Shown here: positions 14,708 to 24,700 of the stretch, one piece after another
Position numbering within the stretch: the first letter of the stretch is position 1
How the letters are laid out: each line of letters opens with the position of its first letter
Assembly (NCBI GenBank): GCA_034435455.1
Contig: DAOTXL010000118.1
Span: 30,947 to 94,946, forward strand
Length of the DNA: 64,000 nucleotides
DNA from: DAOTXL01 sp034435455
GTDB lineage: Bacteria; Chloroflexota; Anaerolineae; JAAYZQ01
Direction of reading: 5' to 3'
Program-made: the position numbers and the translations under genes
Notes under the pieces: model-generated
The model's database searches: none
What the model was told of the DNA's origin: nothing
What the model saw: only the letters and a program-made list of their open reading frames with translations

Positions 14708-15826
14708 TCAGAGGATCGGCTGCGTCATGGCCAGGTCGGCGTAGGCGGTGATCCCCTTTTCGCGCAGGCGCGTGAAAAAGGTGCGCGGGTCCAGGCAGGC
14801 CTCCGGGGCGTAGACTCCGCCCGATTGGGTCAGCAGTTCCCCGCGGGCGAGCATCAGCGCCCCGATGGCCAGCGACAGCCCGGTGGCTTCTCGCATCTGG
14901 CCGATACCGCAGATCAGGGAATGCACCTCCTGGCCGGCCTTTTCCCCCCACACATCCAGGCGCACAGCGCCCTCCTCCGGTTCTTCGGCAGCCGACATCC
15001 GTTCCATCAGGCTGACGGCCCGGGCGACGGCGGTCCGCACCGCCCGGCTGTTGAGCAGGCCCCATCGCGCCGGGCGGATGAACAGACCGGCGCCGCGCCC
15101 GAAGCCCATAAAAAAGTTCACCTCGTCGAGGCCGGGGATGAAGCGGGGTAAGGTTTCCGGCTCGCTGTGGCCCATGTTCCACACCTGGATCGGCCCAAAG
15201 TGAGGGAATTCCACCACGCGCTCCTCGCTGCAGGCCGGCAGCATCACCCGTTTCCCGTTGCGCCAGGCCACCACCTGCCCGGTGATGATGTGCAACATGT
15301 GCCGCACCACCGCCTCGCCGCCGCCGGCCTTTAACGGCTGAAAGACCGATACGTCTGCCCGCCGCACCCGGTCCATCTGGTCGGCCAGGTAGCGGATGCC
15401 GAGGTTGGACAGGCCGGGGCTGGTGCCCAGCCCGGTGATGACCGTCACGCCTGCTTTGCGGGCCGGTTCGTCAAACCGGTCAATGGCCGCACCGGCTGCC
15501 TCCCACTCGTCGCAGAGGCTGGCATAGGGGACGCCGGCCTCGATGGCGGCCCGTACCAGCCTGGTTTCGAACAGGTGAAAGGGCCCCAGGGCCGAGGCGG
15601 CCACGGCGTAGCCGCGCATGGCCTCTACCAGTTCCGGATGGTTGTTGGCATCTACCGGCCGGACATCTACCGTTGCTTCCCGTCCGGCCAGCCTTTCGGC
15701 GATCTGACGGGCGACGGCCACGTTCCGGTCGGCAATCGTCACCCGCCGTACCCCTTCCGACAGGGCCAGGTCCTCCACGGCCCGGCTGCCCATGTCGCCG
15801 GCGCCTCCTAAAACCATGATCTCCAT
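14708..15826 (-). CDS. Saccharopine dehydrogenase-like NAD(P)-binding oxidoreductase
   Basis: A 372-residue protein with an N-terminal Rossmann fold: MEIMVLGGAGDMGSRAV carries the GGAGDMG nucleotide-binding loop, followed by the second strand TIADRN. The middle has the family signature ASALGPFHLFETRLVRAAIEAGVPYASLCDE and ITGLGTSPGLSNL. This is the saccharopine dehydrogenase / carboxynorspermidine-synthase fold, which makes or breaks secondary amines between an amino acid and an oxo compound. Within the operon it could oxidise the amine left after MttB-type demethylation, but the substrate is not knowable from sequence. Confidence 0.85.
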   Translation of the reverse strand: MEIMVLGGAGDMGSRAVEDLALSEGVRRVTIADRNVAVARQIAERLAGREATVDVRPVDANNHPELVEAMRGYAVAASALGPFHLFETRLVRAAIEAGVPYASLCDEWEAAGAAIDRFDEPARKAGVTVITGLGTSPGLSNLGIRYLADQMDRVRRADVSVFQPLKAGGGEAVVRHMLHIITGQVVAWRNGKRVMLPACSEERVVEFPHFGPIQVWNMGHSEPETLPRFIPGLDEVNFFMGFGRGAGLFIRPARWGLLNSRAVRTAVARAVSLMERMSAAEEPEEGAVRLDVWGEKAGQEVHSLICGIGQMREATGLSLAIGALMLARGELLTQSGGVYAPEACLDPRTFFTRLREKGITAYADLAMTQPIL

Positions 15827-15886
15827 AACCCCTCCTCTGAGAATCTTGCCCCTGCCCTTGCCCCGTGGGCCGCCGCCGGGCGGTTG

Positions 15887-17344
15887 TCACTGCCCCCCGT
15901 GCCGCGCCTCGGCCTGGGCCACGATCTCCTTTAGCCGCGCCTCTGTCTCCGGCGCGATGGGCAGCGGCCGGTGGTGCTCCAGGATGTGCAGCACTCTGGC
16001 CCGCACCCGGTCGGCCATCGTCCGGCGGCCGCTCGCTTCCCAGGAGCGGCGCATCTGGCGGTCCATCAGCGTCGGCAGCCAGAACTCGGTGCGGAAATGG
16101 CGGCGGGTGTGTTCCTGGGTCAGATAGTGGCCGCCGGGGCCGACCTGCTCGATGACCTCCAGCGCCAGCGTTTCAGGTGTGACGGTGACGCCCTTCAGGA
16201 TCTGTTTGGCCATGCCGATCACCTCGTCCGACATGACCAGCATGTCGAAGGAACCCAGCAACCCCGAGTCCAGGTAGCCGACGTCGTGGATCAGGTTGGC
16301 CCCCGACAGGGCAGCGAGGATGATCGTCAGGGTTGCCTCGATGGCGGCCTGCTGGTCGAGCGCCTTGGAGTCGGAGCAGCCGGCGGTGGAGAACATGGGC
16401 AGGCCCAGCCATTTGGCCACGTCGGTCATGGCGGCGCTGATCAAGGCCAGTTCCGGCGCACCGTAGGACAGGACCGAGGTGGTCATGTCCATCAGCGAAT
16501 CCACCCCGCCGATGATCACCCCTGCCCCCCGCCGTTTGAGCTGGGCCAACACCACCCCGACCAGGCACTCGGCCAGGCCCTGCACCATAGCCCCGGCCAG
16601 GGTCGCCGGTCCGGTGGCGCCGGCCATGATGCACGGGGTAAAGATGGCCGGGATGCCCTTTTCTGCGGCAAACAGCAGCTTTTCTGTGGCCTCGACCGAG
16701 TTGGTCAGGGGAGAACTGGGCTCGATATAGACGATGAACAGGGGCAGCCGGGCGAACTCCTCCGGTCCGCCCAACACCGCACAGGCCATGTGGTATTGGT
16801 CGGCCAGGCCCTCCCCGTCCACAGCAGTGATGACCAGCGGCTTGGACGTGCCCTGGAGCATGGCCAGGAACTGGTGCCGGTCGTATACCTGGGGCAGCAC
16901 GCCCGAGGTCAGCCCCAGCGACATGTGAAAATCAATGTGGGGCAGGGCATCGCTGAGGCGGGCGGCGTTGTACACATCGTCGAAGGTGTACTTGCGCACC
17001 TGATCGGTATAAGGGTCCACCAGCGATGGGCAGTCGGAACCGGTGCCAAAGTAGAACCTGTTTTTTTCCAGGTACAGGCGCCGGCGGCGGTCGCGCCCGG
17101 CGATGACGATGCGGTTGGGGGTGGTGCTCAGCGCCTCTTTGACCAGCCAGGTGGGAATGCGGATCAGGTTGCCGTCGCTGACCTGACAGCCGGCTTCTCG
17201 CAGCAGGGCCAGCCCTTCCCGGTGGAGCATCCGGGTCCCGACCCGCTCCAGCACCTCCAGTGCCGCGTCATAGATCTCCTCGATCTGGTCGTCGGATAGC
17301 ACCCGGAATTGAGGGGTGGCGTTGATTCGATGGTTCGCTCTCAT
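15887..17344 (-). CDS. MttB-family (non-pyrrolysine) trimethylamine/betaine:corrinoid methyltransferase
   Basis: A 485-residue member of the MttB superfamily, which moves a methyl group from a quaternary or tertiary amine to the Co(I) of a partner corrinoid protein. Typical features are ILEHH and TRRHFRTEFWLPTLMDR at the C-terminus, MGLT/TSGVLPQVYDR, and GGVDSLMDMTTSVLSYGAPE. The frame runs through the pyrrolysine region without an in-frame amber codon, so it belongs to the non-Pyl branch that acts on glycine betaine, proline betaine, carnitine or similar. Its ATG overlaps the stop of the homocysteine methyltransferase gene (ATGA), and the corrinoid partner is the first gene of the operon. 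Confidence 0.93.
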   Translation of the reverse strand: MRANHRINATPQFRVLSDDQIEEIYDAALEVLERVGTRMLHREGLALLREAGCQVSDGNLIRIPTWLVKEALSTTPNRIVIAGRDRRRRLYLEKNRFYFGTGSDCPSLVDPYTDQVRKYTFDDVYNAARLSDALPHIDFHMSLGLTSGVLPQVYDRHQFLAMLQGTSKPLVITAVDGEGLADQYHMACAVLGGPEEFARLPLFIVYIEPSSPLTNSVEATEKLLFAAEKGIPAIFTPCIMAGATGPATLAGAMVQGLAECLVGVVLAQLKRRGAGVIIGGVDSLMDMTTSVLSYGAPELALISAAMTDVAKWLGLPMFSTAGCSDSKALDQQAAIEATLTIILAALSGANLIHDVGYLDSGLLGSFDMLVMSDEVIGMAKQILKGVTVTPETLALEVIEQVGPGGHYLTQEHTRRHFRTEFWLPTLMDRQMRRSWEASGRRTMADRVRARVLHILEHHRPLPIAPETEARLKEIVAQAEARHGGQ

Positions 17345-18246
17345 CGGTTATCCTCCTGATGCGTCAAACGGTTTGCGGCCAGGGCGGCGGCGATGGCGGC
17401 GATGTGCTCCGGTGAGGAACCGCAGCAGGCGCCGACGATGCATGCCCCCAGTTCGACATAACGGACGGCCAGGTCGGCCATCTGTTGCGGTGTGGCGTCA
17501 TAGACGACCTGTCGCCGGACCAGGCGGGGCAGTCCGGCGTTGGGCTTGGCGATGAGGTAGAGGCCGGGGGCCGCTTCGCGCATCTGCGGTAAAAAGTCCA
17601 GCACCTCTTCGGGGGCGTGGCCGCAGTTGGCGCCCACCGCTGCTGCCCCCAGGGCGGCCATAGCCTGGGCGGCCTGCGCCGGGCGGACGCCCATGTTGGT
17701 GCGGCCGCGGGTGTCGAAGCTGAAGGTACAAAAGACCGGCAGGGCGCACGCCTGTCTGGCTCCCTGGACGGCAGCCTGAGCCTCCTTCAGGTCGCTCATT
17801 GTCTCGATGTAGATACAGTCCACGCCGCCGGCAGCCAGGGCTTCGGCCTGTTCGGCAAAGATCTCGACCGCCGCCTCGTAGGTCAGTTTGCCCAGGGGGG
17901 CCAGCATCTCGCCGGTGGGGCCGATGTCGCCGCCGACGTAGCGGTCATCGCCGGCGGCCTGGCGGGCCAGCCCGGCGGCGCGGCGGTTGATCTCAACCAC
18001 CTGGGGGTCGAGGCCGGCTTTTTTCAGCCGCGCCCGCGTGCCGCCAAAGGTAGAGGTCAGGATGAGCTGGGAGCCGGCTTCCAGGTAGGCGCGATGCAGG
18101 CGGATGATCTCCTCCGGGCGCTCCAGCACCCAGGCTTCGCCGGGGGTGCCGACGGGCAATCCGGCCGCCTGGAGCATGGTGCCCGTCGCCCCATCGGCGA
18201 TCAGCACCCCGCCGGCGGCCAACCGTTCCAGGATCGGTTGTCGCAT
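17341..18246 (-). CDS. Homocysteine S-methyltransferase domain protein (MetH N-terminal/BHMT-like)
   Basis: A 301-residue TIM-barrel of the homocysteine-binding family. The zinc ligands are all present: Cys208 in GANCGH and Cys274-Cys275 in GACCGSSPEH. ADGATGTML near the N-terminus and TSTFGGTR are family motifs. ATG at 18246 has GGAG eight bases upstream; a GTG three codons earlier is an alternative. In such enzymes zinc activates homocysteine thiolate to take a methyl group. Lying between a corrinoid protein and MttB, it probably takes methyl from the corrinoid, as a free-standing equivalent of the MetH homocysteine module. No methyl-THF-binding module is encoded here. Confidence 0.9.
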   Translation of the reverse strand: MRQPILERLAAGGVLIADGATGTMLQAAGLPVGTPGEAWVLERPEEIIRLHRAYLEAGSQLILTSTFGGTRARLKKAGLDPQVVEINRRAAGLARQAAGDDRYVGGDIGPTGEMLAPLGKLTYEAAVEIFAEQAEALAAGGVDCIYIETMSDLKEAQAAVQGARQACALPVFCTFSFDTRGRTNMGVRPAQAAQAMAALGAAAVGANCGHAPEEVLDFLPQMREAAPGLYLIAKPNAGLPRLVRRQVVYDATPQQMADLAVRYVELGACIVGACCGSSPEHIAAIAAALAANRLTHQEDNR

Positions 18247-18271
18247 GGTTCTCACTCCGTCCTTTGACCTT

Positions 18272-18922
18272 TTATGCCCCTACCATCTCTTTGACGACCC
18301 GAACCGCGTCGGTGGCGTTTTCGGCGTAGCCGTCGGCGCCGATCTCCTGGGCCCATTCGGGGCTGGCCGGCGCCCCCCCGACGATCACCTTGACCCGGTC
18401 GCGCAGGCCGGCTTCCTGGAGGGTGAGGATGACCGTCTCCTGGTTCAGGAGTGTGGTCGTCAGCAGCGCCGACAGGCCCACCACGTTGGCGTTCGTCTGG
18501 CGCACGGCCTCCACAAACTGCTGGGGCGACACGTCCACCCCCAGGTCACGGACCTCGAAGCCGTTGGCTGCCAGCATGGTGGCCACCAGGGTCTTGCCGA
18601 TTTCGTGGATGTCGCCCTGGACGGTGCCGATGACCACTTTGCCGAGCACCTGGCGCTCCTTCTTGCGCTTCAGCAACTCCGGCTCCAGGGCGGCGATGGC
18701 CGCTTTCATCGCCTCGCCACTCATCATCAGGTCGGGGATGAACAGCTCGCCCCGGGCAAAGCCGTCGCCGACAACGTCCATGCCCGGCTTGAAACCCTGC
18801 TCGATGGCGTCCAGCGGGTCAATGCCGGCCCGCAACGCCTCCTCCGCCAGGCTGTGGGCCTGGTCGGGCAGGCCATCTATGACCGCCTGGGCCATCGCCT
18901 CGAAAAGTCGTTCGTTTGGCAT
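18272..18922 (-). CDS. Corrinoid (B12-binding) methyl carrier protein
   Basis: A 216-residue methyltransferase cognate corrinoid protein of the MtbC/MttC type. Residues 1-90 are the helical cap (B12-binding-2 domain, with PLDAIEQGFKPGMDVVGDGFARGELFIPDLMMSGEAM). The Rossmann B12 domain follows, with the lower-ligand motif D-x-H-x-x-G at 104-109 (GDIHEIG), VVGLSALLTTT, and IVGGAPASPEWA. It heads the operon behind a good promoter and shuttles the methyl group from MttB to an acceptor, here most likely the homocysteine enzyme encoded next. Such carriers need a reductive activator; none of the RamA/RACo type is in the window. Confidence 0.95.
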   Translation of the reverse strand: MPNERLFEAMAQAVIDGLPDQAHSLAEEALRAGIDPLDAIEQGFKPGMDVVGDGFARGELFIPDLMMSGEAMKAAIAALEPELLKRKKERQVLGKVVIGTVQGDIHEIGKTLVATMLAANGFEVRDLGVDVSPQQFVEAVRQTNANVVGLSALLTTTLLNQETVILTLQEAGLRDRVKVIVGGAPASPEWAQEIGADGYAENATDAVRVVKEMVGA

Positions 18923-18987
18923 TGGGGTTCCTCCTGTGCTCCTTGCTGGTGTGTCTGCCCCCCTTCCTGCCGCAGGGGCACAGGGAC

Positions 18988-19015
18988 ATTATACCCGCTT
19001 TTGGCCGATTGGCAA
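18988..19015 (-). promoter_or_regulatory. Sigma70 promoter of the corrinoid/MttB operon
   Basis: TTGCCA (19010-19015), 16 bases, TATAAT (18988-18993) on the minus strand, about 65 bases upstream of the corrinoid protein. It lies just after the stop of the QueG-like gene, so the operon has its own promoter but may also receive read-through. Confidence 0.65.
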
Positions 19016-19036
19016 GGCCGGAAGGAAATATGACGA

Positions 19037-19786
19037 TCAGACCGCTGAGGTCAAGGAGCATGGGCCGACGGCACACTTGCCGCATACGTCGGCCAGGCCC
19101 AGATCGGTGTAGCCGGCGGCTATGCGCAACAGGTGCCGGTAGCAACGTTGTTTGTCCAGCGGGGCATTGGCATCCAGGGCGCCGATGGGACAGCGTTGCA
19201 CACACTCCAGGCAGCTTCCATCGTGAAAGTAGAGGCAGCGTTCTTGGAGCACCGCCGGGGTGGGGGGCAGTTCGGCGTCCAGGACCAGGCTGCCAAAGCG
19301 CCCGGCGCAGCCGGCCTCGGTGATGACCATCTGGTGCAGGCCCAGGCTGCCCAGCCCGGCGATGAGGGCGGCGCTCTTGTGCGACCAGCGGCTGACCAGG
19401 CTCTCCGGGTCAAAGTTGTGGGTGGCGGGTTCGGCAGCGGCGCGGATGCCGATCGTGGCCAGCGCCTCGATGAGGTGGGCCGTGATGCGCCCGATCAGGG
19501 CGTTGGTCTCGACATAAGCCACGGCCCATTCGCGGGCCACCTCCTCCCGGTGCCGGGCGTTGGCCGCGACGACCCACGGGGCGAAGGGCAGGAAAAAGGC
19601 CACCACCGATCGCGCCCCGGGCAGCAGGTCGTGCGGCAGCAGGTGCGCCGGCCCGACCAGGCGGGGCAGCTCCCGGAAGCGCGGGTCATCGGCGGCGGAA
19701 AAACCGACCAGCGGCTCCCGGTAACCGGTGGCCGTGTTGGCCCCGGCGACCAGTTGCCGGATCGTCTCGGTGAGAAACCGTTCCAC
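19037..19786 (-). CDS. QueG-like iron-sulfur protein (COG1600-like)
   Basis: A 249-residue protein with a GTG start and an iron-sulfur C-terminus. Cysteines in ERCLYFHDGSCLECVQRCP and then KQRCY and CGKCAVGPC could build two 4Fe-4S clusters, though spacing differs from bona fide epoxyqueuosine reductase. The middle contains SHKSAALIAGLGSLGLHQMVIT and GRFGSLVLDAELP, typical of QueG-type proteins. It is shorter than QueG (usually 310-380 residues) and no queuosine gene is nearby. It ends the gnd-pfp-archaemetzincin unit and is 115 bases upstream of the corrinoid gene. QueG binds cobalamin, so a link to corrinoid chemistry is possible but unproven. Confidence 0.75.
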   Translation of the reverse strand: MERFLTETIRQLVAGANTATGYREPLVGFSAADDPRFRELPRLVGPAHLLPHDLLPGARSVVAFFLPFAPWVVAANARHREEVAREWAVAYVETNALIGRITAHLIEALATIGIRAAAEPATHNFDPESLVSRWSHKSAALIAGLGSLGLHQMVITEAGCAGRFGSLVLDAELPPTPAVLQERCLYFHDGSCLECVQRCPIGALDANAPLDKQRCYRHLLRIAAGYTDLGLADVCGKCAVGPCSLTSAV

Positions 19787-19792
19787 AGGGTC

Positions 19793-20332
19793 TTATCCTT
19801 CCCTGGACCTGTCCAGCCGCCGCCGACATCGGGCGCAGAAAGCGGCCCCTTTGACGTCGGTGTCGCGCAGCGTGTTGGAAAAGTGCATCACGCAGCGGAG
19901 GTTGGGGCAGTGGGGCAGGCCCCAGGTGTGGCCCAGCTCGTGGACCGCCTCTTTTAGCGTCCGTTCGCGGAAAAGATTCAGGTCCTCTGGCTGGCCGTAG
20001 AACGATGGCCGCAACCGGGGCAGGGCGACGAACGCCCGGCGGCCGTTCGTCGTCGCCTGGCCGAAGATAAAGTTGAGGCCCGGCGCATAACAGTCGGCGT
20101 CGGTCAGGCCCAACACCCGGCCGCCGGCCGGGCCGAGGTCGGCCGGCAGCACGGCCAGGAGCAGGTCCCCCAGATATTGCCGGCGGTGGGGGTTGTAGGC
20201 TGCCTGGGGCAGCGGAATCGGTTCGCCCACGGCCACGTCCCGGCCGGTCGCCCCGGCGAGTGGTTTGGCCAGCCAGGACAGGAGTTCGGCCGGGATCGGG
20301 CCGAGGGGGACGAGGAGGATCTGGTCCTTCAT
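19793..20332 (-). CDS. amzA: Archaemetzincin (zinc metalloprotease)
   Basis: A 179-residue archaemetzincin. The catalytic signature HELGHTWGLPH sits at 131-141 (HExxHxxGxxH), followed by the family-specific cysteines C142, C147, C166 and C169 that bind a second zinc, plus VMHFSN with the Met-turn. ATG at 20332 follows the stop of the phosphofructokinase gene by one base; a longer frame would overlap that gene by 130 bases. Archaemetzincins occur in archaea, some bacteria and vertebrates; bacterial substrates are not known. Its position inside a sugar-phosphate operon is unexplained. Confidence 0.93.
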   Translation of the reverse strand: MKDQILLVPLGPIPAELLSWLAKPLAGATGRDVAVGEPIPLPQAAYNPHRRQYLGDLLLAVLPADLGPAGGRVLGLTDADCYAPGLNFIFGQATTNGRRAFVALPRLRPSFYGQPEDLNLFRERTLKEAVHELGHTWGLPHCPNLRCVMHFSNTLRDTDVKGAAFCARCRRRLDRSREG

Positions 20333-20333
20333 C

Positions 20334-21619
20334 CTACCGGTGGGCCTGGGGGATGTAGGCCGGCAGCTTTTTCGCCGCCAGGATCGGTTGCAGGCGGGCA
20401 AACCGCTGTCGCCCATCCACCAGGGGGACGGCCGGCCAGCCATCGCCGATGAGAGGGCGGGCATAGCGCACGAAATCGTCGGTCACGTCCAGGCGGTCGG
20501 CAGCGATCCAGGCCTGGGGAAAGCTCCGCTCCGAGTTGGCGACCTGTTCCAGCGGCACCTTGTCGTAGCGCACGTTGTAGATCGGTCCGGGTTCGCGCAG
20601 GATGGTGGCCATGTAGCCGGAACCGTCCTCGACGGCGATCTGGACCGCTTTTTGCCCCACCCGGTATGCCTCCTCCAGGTCCACGGTGGAGGCGTAGATC
20701 ATGTTGTGGCGCTGGTCGGTGCCGGGCATGTTGCCCCGGGCCGCCCCCCTGGCCGCCAGCCCCACCCGGTTGAGGTAGTTGACCACGGCGCGCTCGACGG
20801 TCAGGCCGCTCGATGAAAACTGGATGTGGCCGAAAGCGTCGCGCAGTTCCCCCAGATCGCCGACCGGGAACCCCTCGCTGATTACCAGCAGGCAGCGGCC
20901 CCGTTCCCGCAGCAGGTCGTTGACCGCATCGGCCAGGTCGGCCAGCGTCAGCGCCGATTCCGGCAGGGCGATGAGCAACGGCATCTCCCGTCGGGGGTCG
21001 GCCAGGCGGGCCGCCGCCGGGATGAAGCCGATTTTGCGGCCCATAGCCTGCATCACCAGCACCGGGTCGGCGGGGCAGGAACCGGCGTTCTCCTCGTTGG
21101 CGTTCTGCACCGTCAGCGCCCAGTAGCGGGCCACGCTGCCATAACCGGGGGTGTGGTCAATCAGCCTGAATTCCGCATCGCCCACGTCGTTGTCAATCGT
21201 TTTGGGCACGCCTACCGCCACCAGGTCCAGCCCGCGCCTGGCGGCCAGTTGGGCCACCTGGTGGGCCGTGTCCATGCTGTCGTTGCCGCCGTTGTAGAAA
21301 AAATAGCCGATGTGGTGAGCCTTGAATACCTCAACGATCCGCTCGAAATCCTCCTGTTGGTGGGCCTTGAGCTTGTAGCGGCAGGTGCCGATGGACCCCG
21401 CTGCCGGGGTGGTGCTCAGCAGGGCGATCTCTTCCTCCGGCTGAGCCGACAGGTCGAGCAGCTCTTCTTTCAACACCCCTTCGATGCCGTGCTGTCCGGC
21501 GTAGATCGTGCCAAAGAGGCCAGGATAAGCGCGGCAGCCATCCACCACGCCGCGCAGCGAGGCATTGATCACCGGTGTAGGGCCGCCGCTCTGGGCGACG
21601 ACGACGTTTTTATTTCGGC

Positions 21620-21623
<4 letters not shown>
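20334..21623 (-). CDS. pfp: Pyrophosphate-type 6-phosphofructokinase
   Basis: A 429-residue PfkA-superfamily enzyme phosphorylating fructose 6-phosphate. GGNDS at 112-116 has Asp where ATP-dependent enzymes carry Gly (GGDGS), and PKTIDND at 140-146 has Lys where they carry Gly (PGTIDND). Both changes are the known marks of pyrophosphate-dependent phosphofructokinases, so the phosphoryl donor is predicted to be PPi and the reaction reversible. MQAMGRKIGFI and ISEGF are further family motifs. The ATG overlaps the stop of gnd (ATGA), tying glycolysis to the pentose-phosphate step in one message. Confidence 0.93.
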
Positions 21624-23032
<1,409 letters not shown>

Positions 23033-23107
23033 CTTATTCCTCCGAAATTTGCAAATCTGCAAGGGGGAGGGCAGAGGGGAAAGGATATCTCTCCCTGCCC
23101 AACCGGC

Positions 23108-24094
23108 CTATGGGCAGCGTTGCCAGGCCAGTACCGCTGCTCCCAGCACCCCGGCGTGGTCGCCCAGCCTGGCGGCTACAATCTGCACCTGGTCGGCATC
23201 GGCCTGTTGGATAAAGTGTTGGCGGGCGGTCTGGCGGATCGGTTCCAGGAACTCTTCCCCCATCGCTTCGACCAGACCTCCGCCCAGGACCACCATTTCG
23301 GGGTCAATCAGGTTGACGATGGAGGCGGTCAGGAGGCCCAGGTACCACTGCGCCCGGCTCAGCACTTCGGTAACCAGCGGGTCGCCCTGGCGAAAGGCTT
23401 TGGCCAGAATACCGCTGGTCAGTGGCTCGTCCCCCTGGCCCAGGCCGGGGACAAGGCTCTCCCGCCCTGTGTTCAGGGCAGTGCGGATGTCGCGCTCGAT
23501 GGCGGTGCGGCTGGCCAGGGCTTCCAGGCAACCCTGTTTGCCGCAGCCACACACCGGTCCGCCGGCCAGGACGACCATATGGCCTACCTCAGCCGCTGCA
23601 TGGCGGTGGCCGCTGCGCAGCTTGCCCCCCAGGATCAGCCCGCCCCCCACGCCGGTGCCGACAAAGATGCCGACCATATCCTTCGTCCCCCGGCCGGCGC
23701 CCAGGACATGCTCTCCCAACGTCCCCAGGTTCACGTCGTTCTCCAAAAAGACCGGTATGCCCAAGAGTTTGGACAGGCGGGGGGCCAGGGGGACCTCGTC
23801 CCAGCCGGGCAGGTTGGGCGCATGGTGGACGATGCCGGTTTCGGGGTTCAAGGGGCCCGGCGCACCCACCCCCATCCCCTGGATAGCGCTCCAGTCAACT
23901 TGGGCGTTCCGCGCCGCCTGCCGGGCGACTGCGGCCATGCGCTTGAGGATCGCCTCAGGCCCCTCGTCAGGCCGGGTTTTGGTTTTGGCTTCGCCCTGGA
24001 TGCGCCCCCGTTTGTTGACGACGGCGGCCAGGATTTTGGTGCCGCCCAGGTCCATACCGATGACGTAGCGGGCCGGCTTTTTTTTCTTGGGCAT
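23108..24094 (-). CDS. ROK-family kinase (probable glucokinase)
   Basis: A 328-residue ROK protein. The ATP phosphate-binding DLGGTK is at 15-20; ENDVNLGTLGE holds the sugar-contacting Asn-Asp; GHMVVLAGGPVCGCGKQGCLEA carries the ROK zinc motif (CxCGxxGCxE). There is no DNA-binding N-terminus, so it is an enzyme and not a repressor. VGTGVGGGLI is the second phosphate loop. Together with gnd and pfp on the same strand, it fits feeding of glucose or a related hexose into sugar-phosphate metabolism. It starts one base after the stop of the thioesterase gene. Confidence 0.9.
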   Translation of the reverse strand: MPKKKKPARYVIGMDLGGTKILAAVVNKRGRIQGEAKTKTRPDEGPEAILKRMAAVARQAARNAQVDWSAIQGMGVGAPGPLNPETGIVHHAPNLPGWDEVPLAPRLSKLLGIPVFLENDVNLGTLGEHVLGAGRGTKDMVGIFVGTGVGGGLILGGKLRSGHRHAAAEVGHMVVLAGGPVCGCGKQGCLEALASRTAIERDIRTALNTGRESLVPGLGQGDEPLTSGILAKAFRQGDPLVTEVLSRAQWYLGLLTASIVNLIDPEMVVLGGGLVEAMGEEFLEPIRQTARQHFIQQADADQVQIVAARLGDHAGVLGAAVLAWQRCP

Positions 24095-24095
24095 G

Positions 24096-24560
24096 TCAAC
24101 CTTCCTCGTCGGGGATTACCTGCCAAAAGTCGAGCTCCGATTTGGCCTGCTCGACGACCTCGTCAGGGATGCGGATGTAAATGCCGTTCCCCTCGACCAG
24201 GACTGTGCCGTCCGGCAGCCGGATTTCACCGTGGGCCTCATAGGCCCGTGAGCGGTGCCGAACCAGTTGGCCGACGACCGTCAATTCCTGATCCAACGGC
24301 ACCGGCCGGCGGTATTTCACCTCCAACGTGCCGGTCATGGCCCAGACCTGCTCCTGGGTCAGGACGCGGCCCATCGTCTCGTCCAAAAGGGTGGCGATGA
24401 TCCCTCCATGCAGGTGGCCGGGGTAGCCCTGGTGCTCGGGCCGTGGTCGGAAACGGGTGAGGCATTGCCCCTCCTCGTCCGTATAGAACGCCAGGCGCAG
24501 GCCGATAGGGTTCTCGATGCCACAGACGAAGCACATGCGGGAGTTGGGTTGTTTTTCCAT
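24096..24560 (-). CDS. PaaI-family hotdog thioesterase
   Basis: A 154-residue hotdog-fold protein. CFVCGIENPIGL at 10-21 is the conserved N-terminal segment of this subgroup, and HGGIIATLLDE at 51-61 opens the central helix with the catalytic acid. Strand TGTLEVKYRRPVPL follows. Members hydrolyse acyl-CoA thioesters, often aromatic or medium-chain; the substrate is open. It has its own promoter at 24599-24626 and is tightly followed by the ROK kinase. Confidence 0.88.
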   Translation of the reverse strand: MEKQPNSRMCFVCGIENPIGLRLAFYTDEEGQCLTRFRPRPEHQGYPGHLHGGIIATLLDETMGRVLTQEQVWAMTGTLEVKYRRPVPLDQELTVVGQLVRHRSRAYEAHGEIRLPDGTVLVEGNGIYIRIPDEVVEQAKSELDFWQVIPDEEG

Positions 24561-24598
24561 GATAAGCTACTCTCCTGACATCTGGACCCCGATCCCCC

Positions 24599-24626
24599 AT
24601 TATACCGTCCTGTCTGCAGATGTCAA
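24599..24626 (-). promoter_or_regulatory. Strong sigma70 promoter of the thioesterase-ROK unit
   Basis: Consensus TTGACA (24621-24626), 16 bases, TATAAT (24599-24604) on the minus strand, 39 bases from the ATG. It may drive the whole run thioesterase-ROK-gnd-pfp-archaemetzincin-QueG-like. Confidence 0.75.
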
Positions 24627-24700
24627 ACATCGGGACCAGGGAGGCACATTCCCCTTGCTTTTTCCCCTTTTGAACCGGTCCGAAAACGGGTTTTCCGGGT

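Noticed and set aside
15971..17299. 442-codon plus-strand frame opposite mttB
   Set aside because: Antisense shadow; mttB family motifs and operon overlap are clear.
13105..18922. Pyrrolysine-containing MttB
   Set aside because: The gene reads through without an in-frame amber codon, and no pylT or pylS-like genes are seen.
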